A stretch of DNA of 64,000 bases from Euwallacea fornicatus (GCF_040115645.1 NC_089542.1:2728001-2792000), one strand, 5' to 3'. Shown: positions 36,589 to 49,457, counted from the stretch's first letter. Notes: generated by a model not told the origin, from the sequence alone. Numbers and translations are program-made.

Positions 36589-39500
36589 TGCCAAATAGAA
36601 GGAAAAGAGAGGTGGCCAATTTTCTTTAATCTTTTTTGTGTGCTTGAATAAGAGAAACTTATAAGGTAATATTATTCGAAAGGGGTAAAACGATTTGAAA
36701 TTCTCGTCTGCAATAGTAGTTGGAATCTGGACTTCGATTGTGTTTATGATTACATAATAAAATCCTAAGAGAAAAACCGTCAAAAAGTCTGACGTGTTAT
36801 TGTTTTTCTTTTATTTACATTAATTGATCATTTAAGTAAAACGATAGGTAACGAGATCCTTTTGAAAAGATTTTTCTAAGACCGACTGCTCAAATGTAGC
36901 CAATAAGAAAGATCCAATTAGAACTTTTTATCAGATAAGGAGCCATATTGGACACTCATGTCGCGCGCCATTCGATTTCTGAGCACGACTCGCGACTCAT
37001 ATGATCGATTTGCTTTATTGATTTGTACAAAAGTGATGTTTCATCCATCTCAAGAGGTAATAATGATAAGGACCAGGGCACTGTCACGTCTGTTCATGAT
37101 GTGTTGATAAAAAAAAAACGAATTTGAAATTATTCATTTGAAAACATTCGTATAGGATGGGATTAGGTCCATCAAAAACAAATGTCGAAAGGTTTGCCGC
37201 GGTCGGGGATGCTTTAGTTTACACAACGAAAATTTTCACGAATTCGCGTGCATTCCCTATGTCCACGATGAGAATTTGCGCAAATCCATTCTGGCTTTAC
37301 AAGGGAATCTGTGTGGCTTTCTACCTCGAAATTTCAAAGGAATTCGTTCAATGCTTCTATGGGAATTTGCGTCAAATTAATCAAAGTAGCTAGAAGAAAA
37401 AAATTATTGAAAATTCTTGACTCCTACAAATTTGTAAATAATTTTCATTAACGTGAAATTTCGCGAATTCTGCGTACATTCGACGGGAATGTTTCATTAA
37501 TTTTCTTAACAATCTAAAAAATAATAATTTCTATAACTTTCATTCTACTTGAATCTTAAATATAGAATTTCATAAATTCAGATTGCATTCATAAGAGAAT
37601 TTCTGCAACAGGTTGTCCAAATTCGAAGGCAATTAATAGAGTTCGTACACTGGTGCAGGTCCAGTTTTGTCTATCAAGCAAAGTGTTAACGATAACGTAA
37701 AACATACTTAAGGACTTCTTGTGTTAATGGACAAAAAGTTAACACAACGTTAACACGCACTCGAAATGAGCGAGGTATAATAACCCGCATAATTGGTCTT
37801 CTGACTTGGGGTGGAGAAGTTGACAAGATTTTTTTTCATAAAATTTACATCAGCCACGTGTTCTATACTTAAAATTTATTATCAAATGAGTGCGGCAATT
37901 ACAATAGCAGACATTGATGTCCATCATAAACGTATTTCGAAATATAATCTGTCAGCAAATTTTACAGCAATTAAATGCCAGTTGTTCATGAATTTAGAAT
38001 TTTAAAAATGCATCGCATGCATAAAGCATTTCGTTCATGAAATTATTCTCAAAACATAACTCGTGTTTCGCAAATTATGTATAATTTTATACCAACTTAC
38101 GCTGTATGGACCAAGAGAATTCATTTCTTCATCCTCAAATTCATCGTGCAGAGTGCCGTAAAATTTGTTAAAAGATCGGTGAAATTATCAAAATTTTAGA
38201 GGCCTTATAGTTACCATGGTACTCAATCATTCCATGTGAAAAAACAATTGGGCAGTTACAAAAATATTATTATTTTATGCTCTCTCTCTCTCAGAGAGTA
38301 TCTGCTAATTGCTGATTCAATCGGTTAATCCCTAAAGGTTAAAAATATAAATGCTGAAAACTGGCATTATCAGCTCTGGTATTATCCAACTAACTTCTAA
38401 AAGCCCAAAAAGCACAAATGTCAAGGGACATATGAATTATTAATGTTCCCTTAACAGCCAGGTAATTCTTCCTAATTGCACTCATTACTGCATCTCCTCA
38501 TTAAAAATCTTCTTTCAAAGTAGAATGCGGCAAACATAATCCTTTAAACATTATGATATTTTTGTCTACTTGATATTCTCCACACTTCTTGTCCTTTTGT
38601 TCTTTATGGGCTACGTGTAAAGATTTGATTGGAAGTCATTAAATAATTGGCTTGTCGATTCTCTTTATACGAATAATTACCAGCAAGTAACATGTGTTCG
38701 CTTTATCTATGTTTCTCTTTCAGTTTGTGGATAGCAATAATTCGAATGACATTAACTTTATGAATTGACGGTCATTGGGTGATACTCAAATGGATTAAAT
38801 CCATCACGCGAGTGCCTACGACCTTTTACGCAAATGTGCAATATTTTTTCATATCTATCTAAGTGTAACTTTTTTATTGTAAAGATCTCAATGAACATAC
38901 CTCTAAATCAGGTTACTATGGGGAACTGAAGTCGTTGGAAGCAAGTAATGATTCGAAAACGCAACGACAAATTAAAAAAATAAATAAATAATAGTGTGAA
39001 AAATAAACGAAAATATCATACCAACGAGTGGAAAAAAACTTTTATTTCTCCTTTGCCATTTTATGTAAACATTAGGTATTTCTGCAAAGCCGTTCCCTCC
39101 AGGGACGCGAGACTAAGAACGAACTACGGCACTCTCGGTGATAGATCCAGACTTGGCTAAATGGGGAGAAAATACGTATTCCAGGAAGTAATTTCGGGAT
39201 ACAAACAAATCTACTAATTATTTTTGGAGGTTTAGTTCCGGTAAAATGCTGATTCGCAGACACCTTCATTAATCATGGAAAAAAACTTACTCGCTAACCC
39301 ACAAATGAGATGATTTTTGTAGCTTCCCACAAAAATCCATGGAAGTCGTTAATTGTCAATAAGATTTGAGTCTGTTTCTTTCCACCTGTCGATGATTTCT
39401 CTGGAGCCAACATACCGCAACAATATGTTACCTTCGGTATTGTTATACCGTGACTTCTACGTGTTTTCATCCATTTGCTTTTCAGGTCTTCACTTCATTA

Positions 39501-40157
39501 CAATATTTGGTATTACTGCATCTGTATTCATACGAGTTCGTTATCACATTATTCACCCAAATTATTCAAACAACTTCGTGTAGAAATATTCAAAATTAAG
39601 TAGGTGATGAGTAACGAAAGTAATATGGGTACTTCGTGAAGCTATTTCCCCCATATCACAAAACTTAAATAACCTACTCCACGTATGTGTATGCAGCACT
39701 TTCCCTTATTTGCAAAATTTTATTGTTATGGCTATTTCGGTCGCGAAACCTCTCTTTCACACAAAATGGTAAATACAATCGTGCTTTTGTGTATAGAGGA
39801 CCTTTATTTGAATATAAATAAACACCCTTTGGTATAAAAATACCGAGCAATTGGATCTTTTGTTACGAAGTTTCTCGGTCCGATGCAAAATTGTACTAAC
39901 CAACGAAAAAATGCTTATTAGTCGCTGATATCTGCATTTAAATGTGTTTTCGAGATATTTATTTTTAGATAGTCATTCACTCATTATTTAAAAGTAAACA
40001 TAATACGAACGTGCATCTTGTTAAAAAACCGAGGCTCTCTAAAAAACATTAACAATCTCGTTAACTAAAAATCAGATAAAGCATTTAATACAAACATAAA
40101 TTCGATAGTTTAATTATTATTTCATGCAATAAACTCAAAAACATGATCCTTATTCAC
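36589..40157. other. Spacer between the two glucosylceramidase copies
   Basis: AT-rich; no gene recognised. It holds degenerate repeats at about 37228-37615 (listed separately) and a (TC)n run at 38281-38294. Open frames of 60-78 codons, including 37157-37393 in the repeat block and 39353-39583, have no support. Confidence 0.5.
37228..37615 (+). repeat. Degenerate satellite-like repeats, about four units of 100-125 bp spacing
   Basis: Units near 37228, 37327, 37453 and 37563 share the pattern GAAATTTC, (G)AATTC, CATTC and GGGAATTTGCG or GAGAATTT in the same order, with poor conservation between them. An open frame crossing the first two units is probably a by-product. Confidence 0.4.
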
Positions 40158-43100
40158 ATGAAAACACTCCTGGTGAGTCTCTCAGTCTTTAGTAAAACCC
40201 CTGTAGTGTTCTAGCCATCAACTCCGAAAGCGTCTGTGTTTGCACCTCCTCTTATTGAGTCTTAATTGCCAAAGTTATTAGCTTACAACCTGGTCAATAC
40301 CAACTTTATACCCCTAGCAAAGAAAAACTGGGATTTTGGGCCATTGAAGGTAGACTTAATGATATCTGCGAATGACACTGTCAAGATAGAGAATATCTCC
40401 ATCACTTATCAGATCATTCTGGGCTTCGGGGACGATTTCACTAATGCTACTGGAATAAATATTCTCAGACTTTTTGCAAATACTCAGGAGATCTTGATGC
40501 AGAGTTATTTTGGTGAGGATGGGGTAGAATATTCTGTGGGGAGGATTCCCTTTGGGGGGACAGATTTTTCAATGAGGACATATACGTATTGTGATGTCGA
40601 AGATGATAATCTAGAATCTTGCCCTTTGCAAAAGGAAGATTTTATTTATAAGGTATTGAGTAATTAGAATTTATTTTTTATGGTAAGGTACTTAGAAAAT
40701 TTTATATGCAGATTCTGTTTGTGCAAAAAGCTAGGAGCTAAGAGGAGGTGCTGATAACTTCAAACTTATAGCTTCAGCTCGGTCTGCTCCTGCGTGGATG
40801 AAATGAAACAAGTCCATATTTGCTATATGAAGGTTATATTAAGCAGGTATGTTATTGATTTTCGTATTGTTATTGAATACCATTTTCAATTTTGAATAAA
40901 TTTTATGGATTTGAATACTATTTTTAGCTCAATATTCAAGCTTTACCGCTTTGACTAAATTTCCTAATAGTTTATAGATTTGACCCAAATTGCTTGGAAG
41001 TTTTGCAAAGATTTCAAGTTCACTTTTATCTAAACGTTTCGTAAAACTTTAACCTCATTTAAATTTCTAATTGTTATTTTTAGATTTTTCAATCAAATAA
41101 TACCCTTTCCCAATTATTGTAAATTCATAAAAAAAAGAAATATATCAAATTACCTGAACAAGCCCAGTCCTCCGAGTCCCTTACATTATTGTAAATTTCT
41201 TGACCTAAAGAGTTAAAGGAAATTTTAAGAAAATATATCGGTGATGAGATATGATCTAGAGCCTTTCCTTTTTTTGACTATATTCCACAGAAAATGCATC
41301 AAGTAGTATGAAAAGTGGAAGAAAATTTGTTGCTCTTTCGTGAATCATTTAACATTCAATCAGGTTGAAAGTGGCACACAGCGGAAGGGAAAGTACTCAC
41401 TCTTCATCAGAGTAAGTTGTGACGGATAGCAGCAAAACAGTTTTCATTTGGAAGAGATATAGGAAATAATAGTAAATCAAAAAGAAAAAAAAACAGTTTA
41501 TGTAGGAACCACGTAACGGAAAGTTTTATTCGAGCGATCTTGCAACTGACGCCATAAATGGATTAGTCGGGTAAAACCTCATCACTTATCAAGATAAATT
41601 TTTTTGGTCAGTCAAGATTGAGTGATTGTTAATTCCATAGAAAACACGCGTGGTACTTCTTTAATCTTAAGAGGATGATAATTTTTCTTCGTTATTGTAT
41701 TAGAACTAGAATGGGTCGCTTTATGAACGCAAAGTACACTTTTTACAGTCATATCGAGAATCTAAGTATATCCAGGATTTCAGAGATCGTTTTATGTAGC
41801 TCTCCATTGATTAACATAGTTTATATAAACCTATCCATTGATTTACTTGGATTTTTTATTTCCGTCAATTTCATCTAACATTCCTAAGAAATTTTTTTGT
41901 AGTTCAGTGGGCAACTTCTAGACAAAAATTAACTAATTTATAACAGAAAATTATGTTGCAAGTTGAACAGGTCACAAATTATTTTCGAAGTTTAAGTGCA
42001 ATATAGCATTGCTGCAAATCTTGAAATAATGTGTTTACATAATCTGGAATATCGTAGCTATTTGGTAGATGCTCTAAAATTAAAGATATGTTAGTTAAAG
42101 CATTAAAAAGATTTCTTCAGTTCAACACGTCGATGCATCTATGAAAATTTACGTGGCATAGGCAAAAGGTGCAACCCTACAAATAGATATTTATCGCTTT
42201 TCAAATCTGACAAAGCATTAGCAGTTATAGAGCTTTTATAGCGAGTTAAAGTGTTTTATTGATGAGTTCAAGGAAGATCCGTAAAGTAGATATTAAGGTC
42301 AGGGCTTAATTAAGGAACAAAAAATGCGCATATTATCTGTAATTTTGACCTCTTATAATATAATATTTTTTGCTATTTATTTGAAATAATAAACTTATCG
42401 AAAATGCAAACAGAAATTCTGAGATTGACTCTAGGAACACAGTTAAGTAATAATGTAATTCTACTAAAAATAGAAATGCGGAAGATGGATTGGGGGTTGG
42501 CGATGAAAAGAGAGTTAAAGGTTCATGCATGATTTGAATAGACCACTACGGAAATTTACGTGCAGGCCCTTCGTTATTAGGAGGGGGTGATGTGATGTGT
42601 CTACATTGCCATCGAGGCTGATAGCATCTGCATCTACTCTCAATAGGTTTAATACAATTTTGCTTTTGTCAACATACCCTAATACGCTAATACATACGCT
42701 GATATTCACATTTGTTTGCACAGATTCATTGGCCTCAGCTTTCTAATCGAAAACTATTACAATTTATGGGCAAATTATTATCTCAAATCTCTGAATGCTT
42801 ACAAAGAGAATAATATTGAATTTTTGGGGTATCGCCACACAAAATGAGCATATTAACGGGTATCTAATGTCAAAAGTTCCAAGTAATGGTTTTTCATTTT
42901 TTTTAAATGGTAAGATATTTGATACAGAATCTGCAGAATTGTGGCTTTAATGGTAACAGAAGTTAACACCAGAATTATCTTATGAATTTCAGGTGTGCCG
43001 TGAAAACTATCTTAGACCTCAGATCTCATAAATTAGGCATTAGCCCACTTGTACACCAGAGTTACACGAGATTTTCAGTAATGCTGCTTTATATACTGCT

Positions 43101-46100
43101 GTAGACATATGGCGAAAATATGGCCCCATGACTTATGATACATATATATATATATCATGCATCTTTAGTATGTAACTAGGTTTAACTAACTACTATTATT
43201 ATTCTAAGACGTGTTCTAAATATATTTTAGCAGAAATGAATTACCAATTCCTTGGGTCCTACAATTAGAAATTCATCTTATTCTGCTCTGAAAATTATCA
43301 CGCATAATGACCAGTTGCTCTTCCTACCGATTACAAAATATGTAAGTTGATTGCTACTTATACTAAAAAAGAAGAACTTTAAAGTTCCACCAAACTTATC
43401 TTCGACTAATTTCAGATTATTTTGGATGATCAAGATGCGATGAACTATATTGATGGAATCGGCTTGCATTGGTACACCAACTTTTTCATGACAGATCGAT
43501 ACCACTTAATGGGATCAAGCATCAAAAAGGGCCTTTTCAGACTTTCAACTGAAGCTTGAATAGGTAATTTAAAATTCATCACTTTTCGAAACTTGCAATA
43601 AAATATTACTTTTATGCAACTTCCTTGACTAATTCGGAAATAACTGTGGATATGGCTAATTGGGTCAGAGCTGAGGATTACATAGATGATATTATAACAG
43701 TCGCTATATTGACATTATTTTTGTTTCATTGAATACCTAGTAGTTTCTCGTATCTCCGAGCAAATATTCGGATTTTGAGCTCTTAGAAAATTGCTAAAAT
43801 TTCTGAAGAATTATTAAAAAACTAGCACAAAAAAATCGTAAAATTCAGGTTCACAAACTGTATTTTCAAGGTTTTTAATGAAAGTTAGAATACTGAATAA
43901 ATGTGGATAGTTCAGGTTCAGATAAGATTCAGGGAGAGATCGGAGTGTTAGGAAAAGTACTGTGAATGAAGTAGCAGAGAGCCTTTCGCAAGTACTCTAG
44001 TACCTCGCTCTAAAAGCGTTTCTACATTGTAGTCTTATGAAAGTTACTTCACAGAGAATCTCTAATTTTCCGGAGTTTCACGTTATTGATCACCTAAAAA
44101 AATATTTTTCTCTGCTCTTCGTGGAAAAATAATAGAGAAATAATAATCTCTTATCGATTGTGAAATTGGAATATGAATAAATTCATATTTGCACTTTTTT
44201 AAGCATTTGGCTACTCTCTAGTTTTAAAAATGGTCTTACTCATGTTTCCTTCATTTTTGCAAGGAATTTTTATAGATTTGATTGAGAAATTTATTCGTTT
44301 CAAATTGGAGAAAACTAAAAAGTCTTCTTTTATTGAATTCCAAATGTTATTGAATTGCAGTTTTATCTATCCTTGTGTTCACAGCCTGAATGTCTACCCC
44401 ACAAACGCTCTCAAAACTTCTTGTGTTTTTGATGTTCGAATTTTATTATTTGGCAAACTTCTCACTTGTTTACCGTTCGTATTTAGAATGCAGAATTACC
44501 AAAAACACGTAAAAATAAGATAATAATTCACTCTTCCTGATGTGACTCAGATGCATCTGCATTCACTTCGGCACGAAGTTTTTCTCATATCATTAACATA
44601 AAGGTCAAAAACAAAAAAAGAAATTCGAGCTCTAACACTTGACATAAAGCTCTTGAAAAGACAATAGGGACTATATGAAATTTCGTTGCTCTGAAAACAG
44701 CAAAGTTCCACGTTATAGACATTTTAATTAAAGTTTCAAGTTTCCGCTACACTTTAGTATGCAACTAATCAGGTTTATTAATTTAGATGAAAGTTACACA
44801 ATTCAATTAAAATCAGGATGGAGTGCATAAACTCCAGATTGACGTTCTTCCCTTCCCTCCTCCAAGTTTCATATCTTTAATGCACTCCTCCTTGGTGAAA
44901 ACTAGGTCTAAAATACATTTTTGAAGAGAATATTTCCTTAATTTTTATGTTTACATAGTGGAATATTTTACATTTTATATGGAACTGGTATTACCTCGCG
45001 CATAACCTGGTGCACCTCGCCACTTTTCCCTTTCCAGATAATAATGTTTGTCTGGATCGCCGAATAAAATCACTGACCCCGAAAAGTTAACAAGTCGGTA
45101 CGAAAATACTGCAGAATAAATATTAAACTTTTCCCCCCGGAATTTGAAATTTTAGCTATGTCAAACAAGAGAAATCCTTAGGTCGAGAGCAGTAGTTTCC
45201 TTGAATTATGGAAAAGTTTCCTGAGACACGTTTCGCATTCTATAATTGACCCTTGAAAATTTATTATTTGAGGACCAAAGTTCATCTGTATGAAATTAAA
45301 AGTTCCCTTAATTTATTTTTTATTTTCACAGCAACTATCACATTACTTCATTTTTTAACGGTAAATGAATCCTCATACAGGAATTTCAGTTATTTTCAAC
45401 TCCAGAACTTAAATTATGATTTCGTCGGATGGGTCTACTGGAACATGGCCCTAAGTGAAATCGGGGGTCCAAACTGGGTGGAGAATGAGACATATACGCC
45501 CATAATAGTCGACGGAGATGCCGAAAAATTCTACAAGCAGCTCATGTTCTACGTATTAGAACACTTTTCCAAATTCATTGTTCCTGGGCGTGTTAGGACT
45601 GCCATTGAGAGTTCATTGACAACTCTGAGAACTGTGGCTTTCTTACGCCCTAATGAAAAAATTGCAGTGATATTATGGAATAAGTGAGATTGGGTACTTA
45701 CAATAACTCAGCGTCGTACATAGCAAGCCAAATTTAAATACTTTTCAGATTCATGATACATACAAGTCCTTTTAAATTTTGACAAATTTTCCCACATTTA
45801 AGCAACGCTATTCAGTGAGTTATTTGGCAGCTAAAATGTTTGTCTTATAAATATCGAATTTATTTTTACAGTCAAAAAAATTCTGACAGGAGTAAAGACA
45901 AATTTAAAGATAATGAGACCGATTACATATACAAATACTTATCTCATATTTTTCTAAATTTAAAACTGTTTAACATATGATGATATGCCACAATAGAATG
46001 GGCAAATAGGCAAGATTCTTACACTTAATAATTTTGACTTTAGATTAAATTGTATTAGATACTTACTAATATTTAAAAATTGCTTTCTTAAGTATTCCCC

Positions 46101-46234
46101 ATACCATATAATTTATTTTCAGGTCAGCTATTCATATCAGTATTACATTCGATATTCTAAGAGACACCCAGGATTTCACAATAAAAGGGCCTTCAATTAA
46201 CACGTTGCTATACTTACACCGCAAGTCTGAATGA
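40158..46234 (+). pseudogene. Decayed tandem paralogue of glucosylceramidase (non-processed pseudogene)
   Basis: The exons correspond to those of the copy at 34638: exon 1 about 40158-40652, exon 2 40712-40812, exon 3 about 42726-42914, exon 4 43234-43341, exon 5 43416-43563, exon 6 about 43633-43700, exon 7 45406-45683 and exon 8 46123-46234. Introns are kept, so it arose by DNA duplication. Lesions: TGA at 40256; a frameshift near 40350; TAA at 40739; TGA at 40804; an extra T near 42827 just before the acid/base block (ATQNEH, Pro replaced by His); TGA at 43237 in place of Trp; TGA at 43557 two codons after the nucleophile Glu; a frameshift in exon 6 and apparent loss of both its splice sites. 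Introns 2 and 6 have grown to about 1.9 and 1.7 kb, against 51-52 nt in the intact copy. Exons 7 and 8 remain fully open (VYWNMALS, GGPNWVEN, HFSKFIVPG) with the same exon 7 length of 278 nt. A leader-like MKTLLVSLSVF at 40158 may be the old signal peptide. Confidence 0.9.
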
Positions 46235-47982
46235 AATAGTAAACGTTCAAAGGTATCCCATGTCACTGCTTTTTTGTATCATGCACTTTGAGATGCTAAT
46301 GCTACATTTGCAGCCCCTCTTGTATTTGAACGAACTAAAGCTTAACGTCCATTAAAAAGGCGATAAATGCACTATTGTTTGCTCTATAATTGGGCCCACC
46401 ACAAATCACTTCCACAAGCTAAACCGGATTTATAGAACCCCGACAATTCAGTTAAATTAAAACAACAAGCAGGGCGTATTTGCATTTTCATATCGTTCCT
46501 CAATGTCATCAGACGTTTAGAGGGAGTTGCCGGATCTGTTCCACTCTAATCCAAGAAACAACATTTCGAAATTTCCTCTGCTTTCACTCTTTTCAAGATA
46601 TATGTATGTTGACTTCAGCGTTGTAATTTGTTTCTAAATTGCGTGCATAATGCGAAATTCAGGTTTTAATAAACTCGAGCATAATTGCGCATAGTTGCAT
46701 GCAATTTCATTTTCAACAAGTTGCTTGATATGGGTCAGATGGAACAAGGCTGTTTTGCGACAAAGGGTTCTGCATTGCCAAGTCCAAAATGTTGCGGATT
46801 CGTGATTTCGCTTCCAGGCGTTGGTTATTGGAATTCTGGGGAAGTGTTGGGGGAAATCTATTTCTGGAGCCAATACTGCTTGAATGCCTCGCAAATTAAC
46901 ACCAAGTGTTTTGACAAAGGTTACATGTTCTTAGAGAAAATGGAAGTGGACAGGGGGTGTAAAGTAGCTTAAATATGTATGGAATGAGAAAACGTTTGGA
47001 ATCAGTGCTCATGAAAAAGTGGAAAAACCGAAACAACAATGAATAAAAGGAGAAAAATTATAAAAACTTTATGTAAGAATATAATGAACAGTACGTGAAG
47101 AGTAAATTTAATGGCATAATTCGGATATGGGATAATTATTTTGCCCCACATTCGAACTATGCAATTATCAGGAATGAATTATAGGTTATTAAAATGAATA
47201 TCATTCACACAAATACCCCTAATAACACTTTATTTCATTTTCCGTTCACAACTTTTTTGTTCCGCTTATTTCCTATACCGCTGATTACATGTTTTCAAAC
47301 CTCAAATGTATCCAAAAAAAAATTCGGAAATATTTCCTTACAGCACACAGCAGCAAATTCATTTATGTACCCCTGATTTATATGACAAAGTGACAGAAAT
47401 GAGAGATAGAAATCGTGAAAGATTTCACGAATATGTGAATGGTAACATAATTAAATGTTCTTTCAAATTATTTGCTTTTTTCATTCCCTTCTGAATTTCT
47501 GCGACCCTGAATTAATCCCAACTGAAATTTGGATCGTAAAATTTACTCGATTTTTTCCGATCTACTTCAGTCATACATCAGTACCTATGATGAATGGGCT
47601 TTCCCTAGTTTTTTCGCTCTTTTCATTTCCTTCTCGTTATCAACGGTCCTGTCTGAATTTGTCCCGTTTTAAATTGATGTAAAGTCTTGATTTTGCATTT
47701 TGTTCATGTCGAGGCGCATTGTGTTCTTGAAGGTTATCACGAATTTTTTAAAAGCAGCATATTGTGATTTTATCTCATTTTTCCACTTTTTCATTCTCTC
47801 CTCAATATCTAGGACATTGACTTAACCCGACATAATATACAAGTTTCTTTTGTATTAATTAAAAACATTTTTTGTTATAAAAGTTCAACCTTCAATCTAT
47901 GCCATCGATTCGATATTGCAAGTTTTATGAGAATGCACATTAATAAATAGAAATGCAGTACCTTTTTTGCTACTATGCATGT
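46235..47982. other. Noncoding stretch after the pseudogene
   Basis: No gene or element recognised. Overlapping frames on opposite strands at 46634-46972 (86 and 95 codons) fall in a slightly GC-richer patch but have no motif or splice support. Confidence 0.45.
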
Positions 47983-48350
47983 AGAGTGTTAATGAGTGCA
48001 AGCGAGAGGTAATTGGGCGATTGATAAGTTGGAGGGAGACAGGTACAAAAAGGTCTTGTTTTTCAATTGATGCGCTTTCGAAAACATCCTTTCTGCTCTT
48101 TGTAGAGACAAAGTACGTTGAAATTTATCCTGGAATTCATTTTGGAAGACCGCATTTAAATTTGCATGTATGAGCGTAATTTACGTGCTTTCAAATAGCA
48201 TAGAACTACATTCCTCCTTAGACTAACGTGTACTGCTTGCTAGCCAACGACGTTAGTCGATCGTTCACAAAGGAAGGAGAAACGGTCGTCTGTCTCCCTC
48301 GCACTTATCAATCGCCTAATTGTTTTTCGCGTGTACTCACTAAAACTCTT
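47983..48350. mobile_element. MITE-like fold-back element, about 60-bp terminal inverted repeats
   Basis: The left end (47983-48043: GAGTGTTAATGAGTGCAAGC..., GGCGATTGATAAGT, GAGGGAGACAG) and the reverse complement of the right end (48290-48350) match at about 80%. TA dinucleotides border both ends. A smaller perfect inverted pair, GACTAACGT/ACGTTAGTC, lies inside at about 48222-48258. There is no coding capacity. It ends about 220 bp before the intronless gene at 48568, so it could supply upstream sequence to that gene. Confidence 0.6.
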
Positions 48351-48513
48351 ATGTCCATCTCCGTCAAAAAGTAAATTCATATGAAATAGATCAACTTAAA
48401 AAGACACTATGCAGAAAATTAGCATATTTTCAATATTTACAAATAACAAATACTCTAATTATCCGATGTGAATAATAACGACGTACACATGTAGATGTAT
48501 AATACATACAGCT

Positions 48514-48527
48514 GTGTGACGTCACAC
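48514..48527. promoter_or_regulatory. Palindromic CRE (cAMP response element) upstream of the intronless gene
   Basis: GTGTGACGTCACAC is a perfect 14-bp palindrome with the full CREB/ATF site TGACGTCA at 48517-48524, 44 nt before the ATG at 48568. The site is well known to bind CREB/ATF bZIP dimers; use here is inference. A short upstream ORF (ATG at 48531, 8 codons) follows it. Confidence 0.5.
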
Positions 48528-48567
48528 ACGATGCCGCCTGTCAGTAGATATAATTAACTCACCAAAC

Positions 48568-49413
48568 ATGATAATTAGTGTCACATCTCAATTTTGGACG
48601 CTCCACGTCAAAGTTCAAAATCGAATTTCGTGCGGAATGAGCAGTCGTAAAATGAGACTTCGTAGTTGTTCCGCCAAAACCGATACCTTAAGACGCTCCC
48701 TCGCAGTCGTTCTTGATAGACTCGATATGAGGAGTCAAGGGGAACATAGAGATCGTTCACTGACGAACCCAAATGACCATCGTTCCAAACACATCACCAC
48801 ATTACCGAAGAATTACCAGATTTTTGCCCAGCCCATCGAAAACAACGAAAAAATCAATTCTACTTTGGTTGGAAAGGAGAATTCGACGAAGAAAGTGAGA
48901 TTTCTGGAACCACATCCTGTATGCTACAAAAGTAGACTGAGGCGCAGCAATATGTTAACTCCTGTTGCGCGAGGTTTGAGGCAGGTGGGGGAGGAGGAAG
49001 GGGTGTTTGAAAGTAATATAGATGCTAAATTAGCGACCATTATGGAACAAGAAGTGACTCCTGAAGTGATAGATGTGGATTCTGAACTGGAAGTTTGCGA
49101 GTTAAGTTGGGTTGAGAATGATAATAATAAGCCTTCTTTGTTAGTGAAGGAACAGGCGAGTGAACCTGGCTTAGAAGCACATGAGGAGTCGCAGGAAATT
49201 ACCGTAACGATAAGCCGTCAGTTAGTTTCGAATATTGATGATAGAAACGAAGGTACCAAAAACAATAATAATGGAGCCGGAATAAATAGGGAACAAACGC
49301 GACAAAATTCTAATGAGGGTTACCGCAGCGAGAGATTTTCTCAGATTGACGGTGGAAGATCTGTATCTATAAATGCCCATATTGTCAATATTTATAATTA
49401 CTTCTATAATTGA
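48568..49413 (+). CDS. Intronless gene for an unrecognised 281-aa hydrophilic protein with KEN box and RVxF-like motif
   Basis: A single open frame of 282 codons, the longest uninterrupted frame in the window. ATG 48568 has an insect-like context (CCAAACATG); Met24 (MSSRKMRLRS) and later ones are alternatives and the first 23 residues look unlike the rest. The protein has no signal peptide or membrane helix: a basic N-terminal part (about 24-130), an acidic middle (141-210) and an Asn/Ser/Arg-rich tail. Short motifs: RRSL at 42-45 (minimal D-box RxxL), a KEN box at 103-105, KKVRF at 108-112 (fits the RVxF PP1-docking pattern) with the hydrophobic VCY six residues on, and a Thr-Pro at 131-132. 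KEN and D-box motifs are APC/C degrons in cell-cycle proteins, so a mitotic or nuclear regulator is possible, but short motifs arise by chance. I do not recognise the family. A CRE upstream and AATAAA 39 nt downstream support a real transcript; lack of introns could mean a retrogene. Confidence 0.7.
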   Translation: MIISVTSQFWTLHVKVQNRISCGMSSRKMRLRSCSAKTDTLRRSLAVVLDRLDMRSQGEHRDRSLTNPNDHRSKHITTLPKNYQIFAQPIENNEKINSTLVGKENSTKKVRFLEPHPVCYKSRLRRSNMLTPVARGLRQVGEEEGVFESNIDAKLATIMEQEVTPEVIDVDSELEVCELSWVENDNNKPSLLVKEQASEPGLEAHEESQEITVTISRQLVSNIDDRNEGTKNNNNGAGINREQTRQNSNEGYRSERFSQIDGGRSVSINAHIVNIYNYFYN

Positions 49414-49451
49414 GCCAATAATTCATTCATTCAAGTTGCCGTTAAGTAGCT

Positions 49452-49457
49452 AATAAA
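49452..49457 (+). terminator. Polyadenylation signal of the intronless gene
   Basis: AATAAA starts 39 nt after the TGA stop at 49411-49413, consistent with a short 3' UTR. Confidence 0.6.

Noticed and set aside
40256..40258. In-frame TGA aligning with a cysteine of the intact paralogue, which could suggest selenocysteine (also TGA at 43557-43559 against Cys)
   Set aside because: The same copy has a TAA, further TGAs, frameshifts and lost splice sites, so these are ordinary pseudogene lesions. No SECIS-like structure was sought or needed.
43130..43160. (AT)n run in the pseudogene intron
   Set aside because: Simple short microsatellite with no sign of function.
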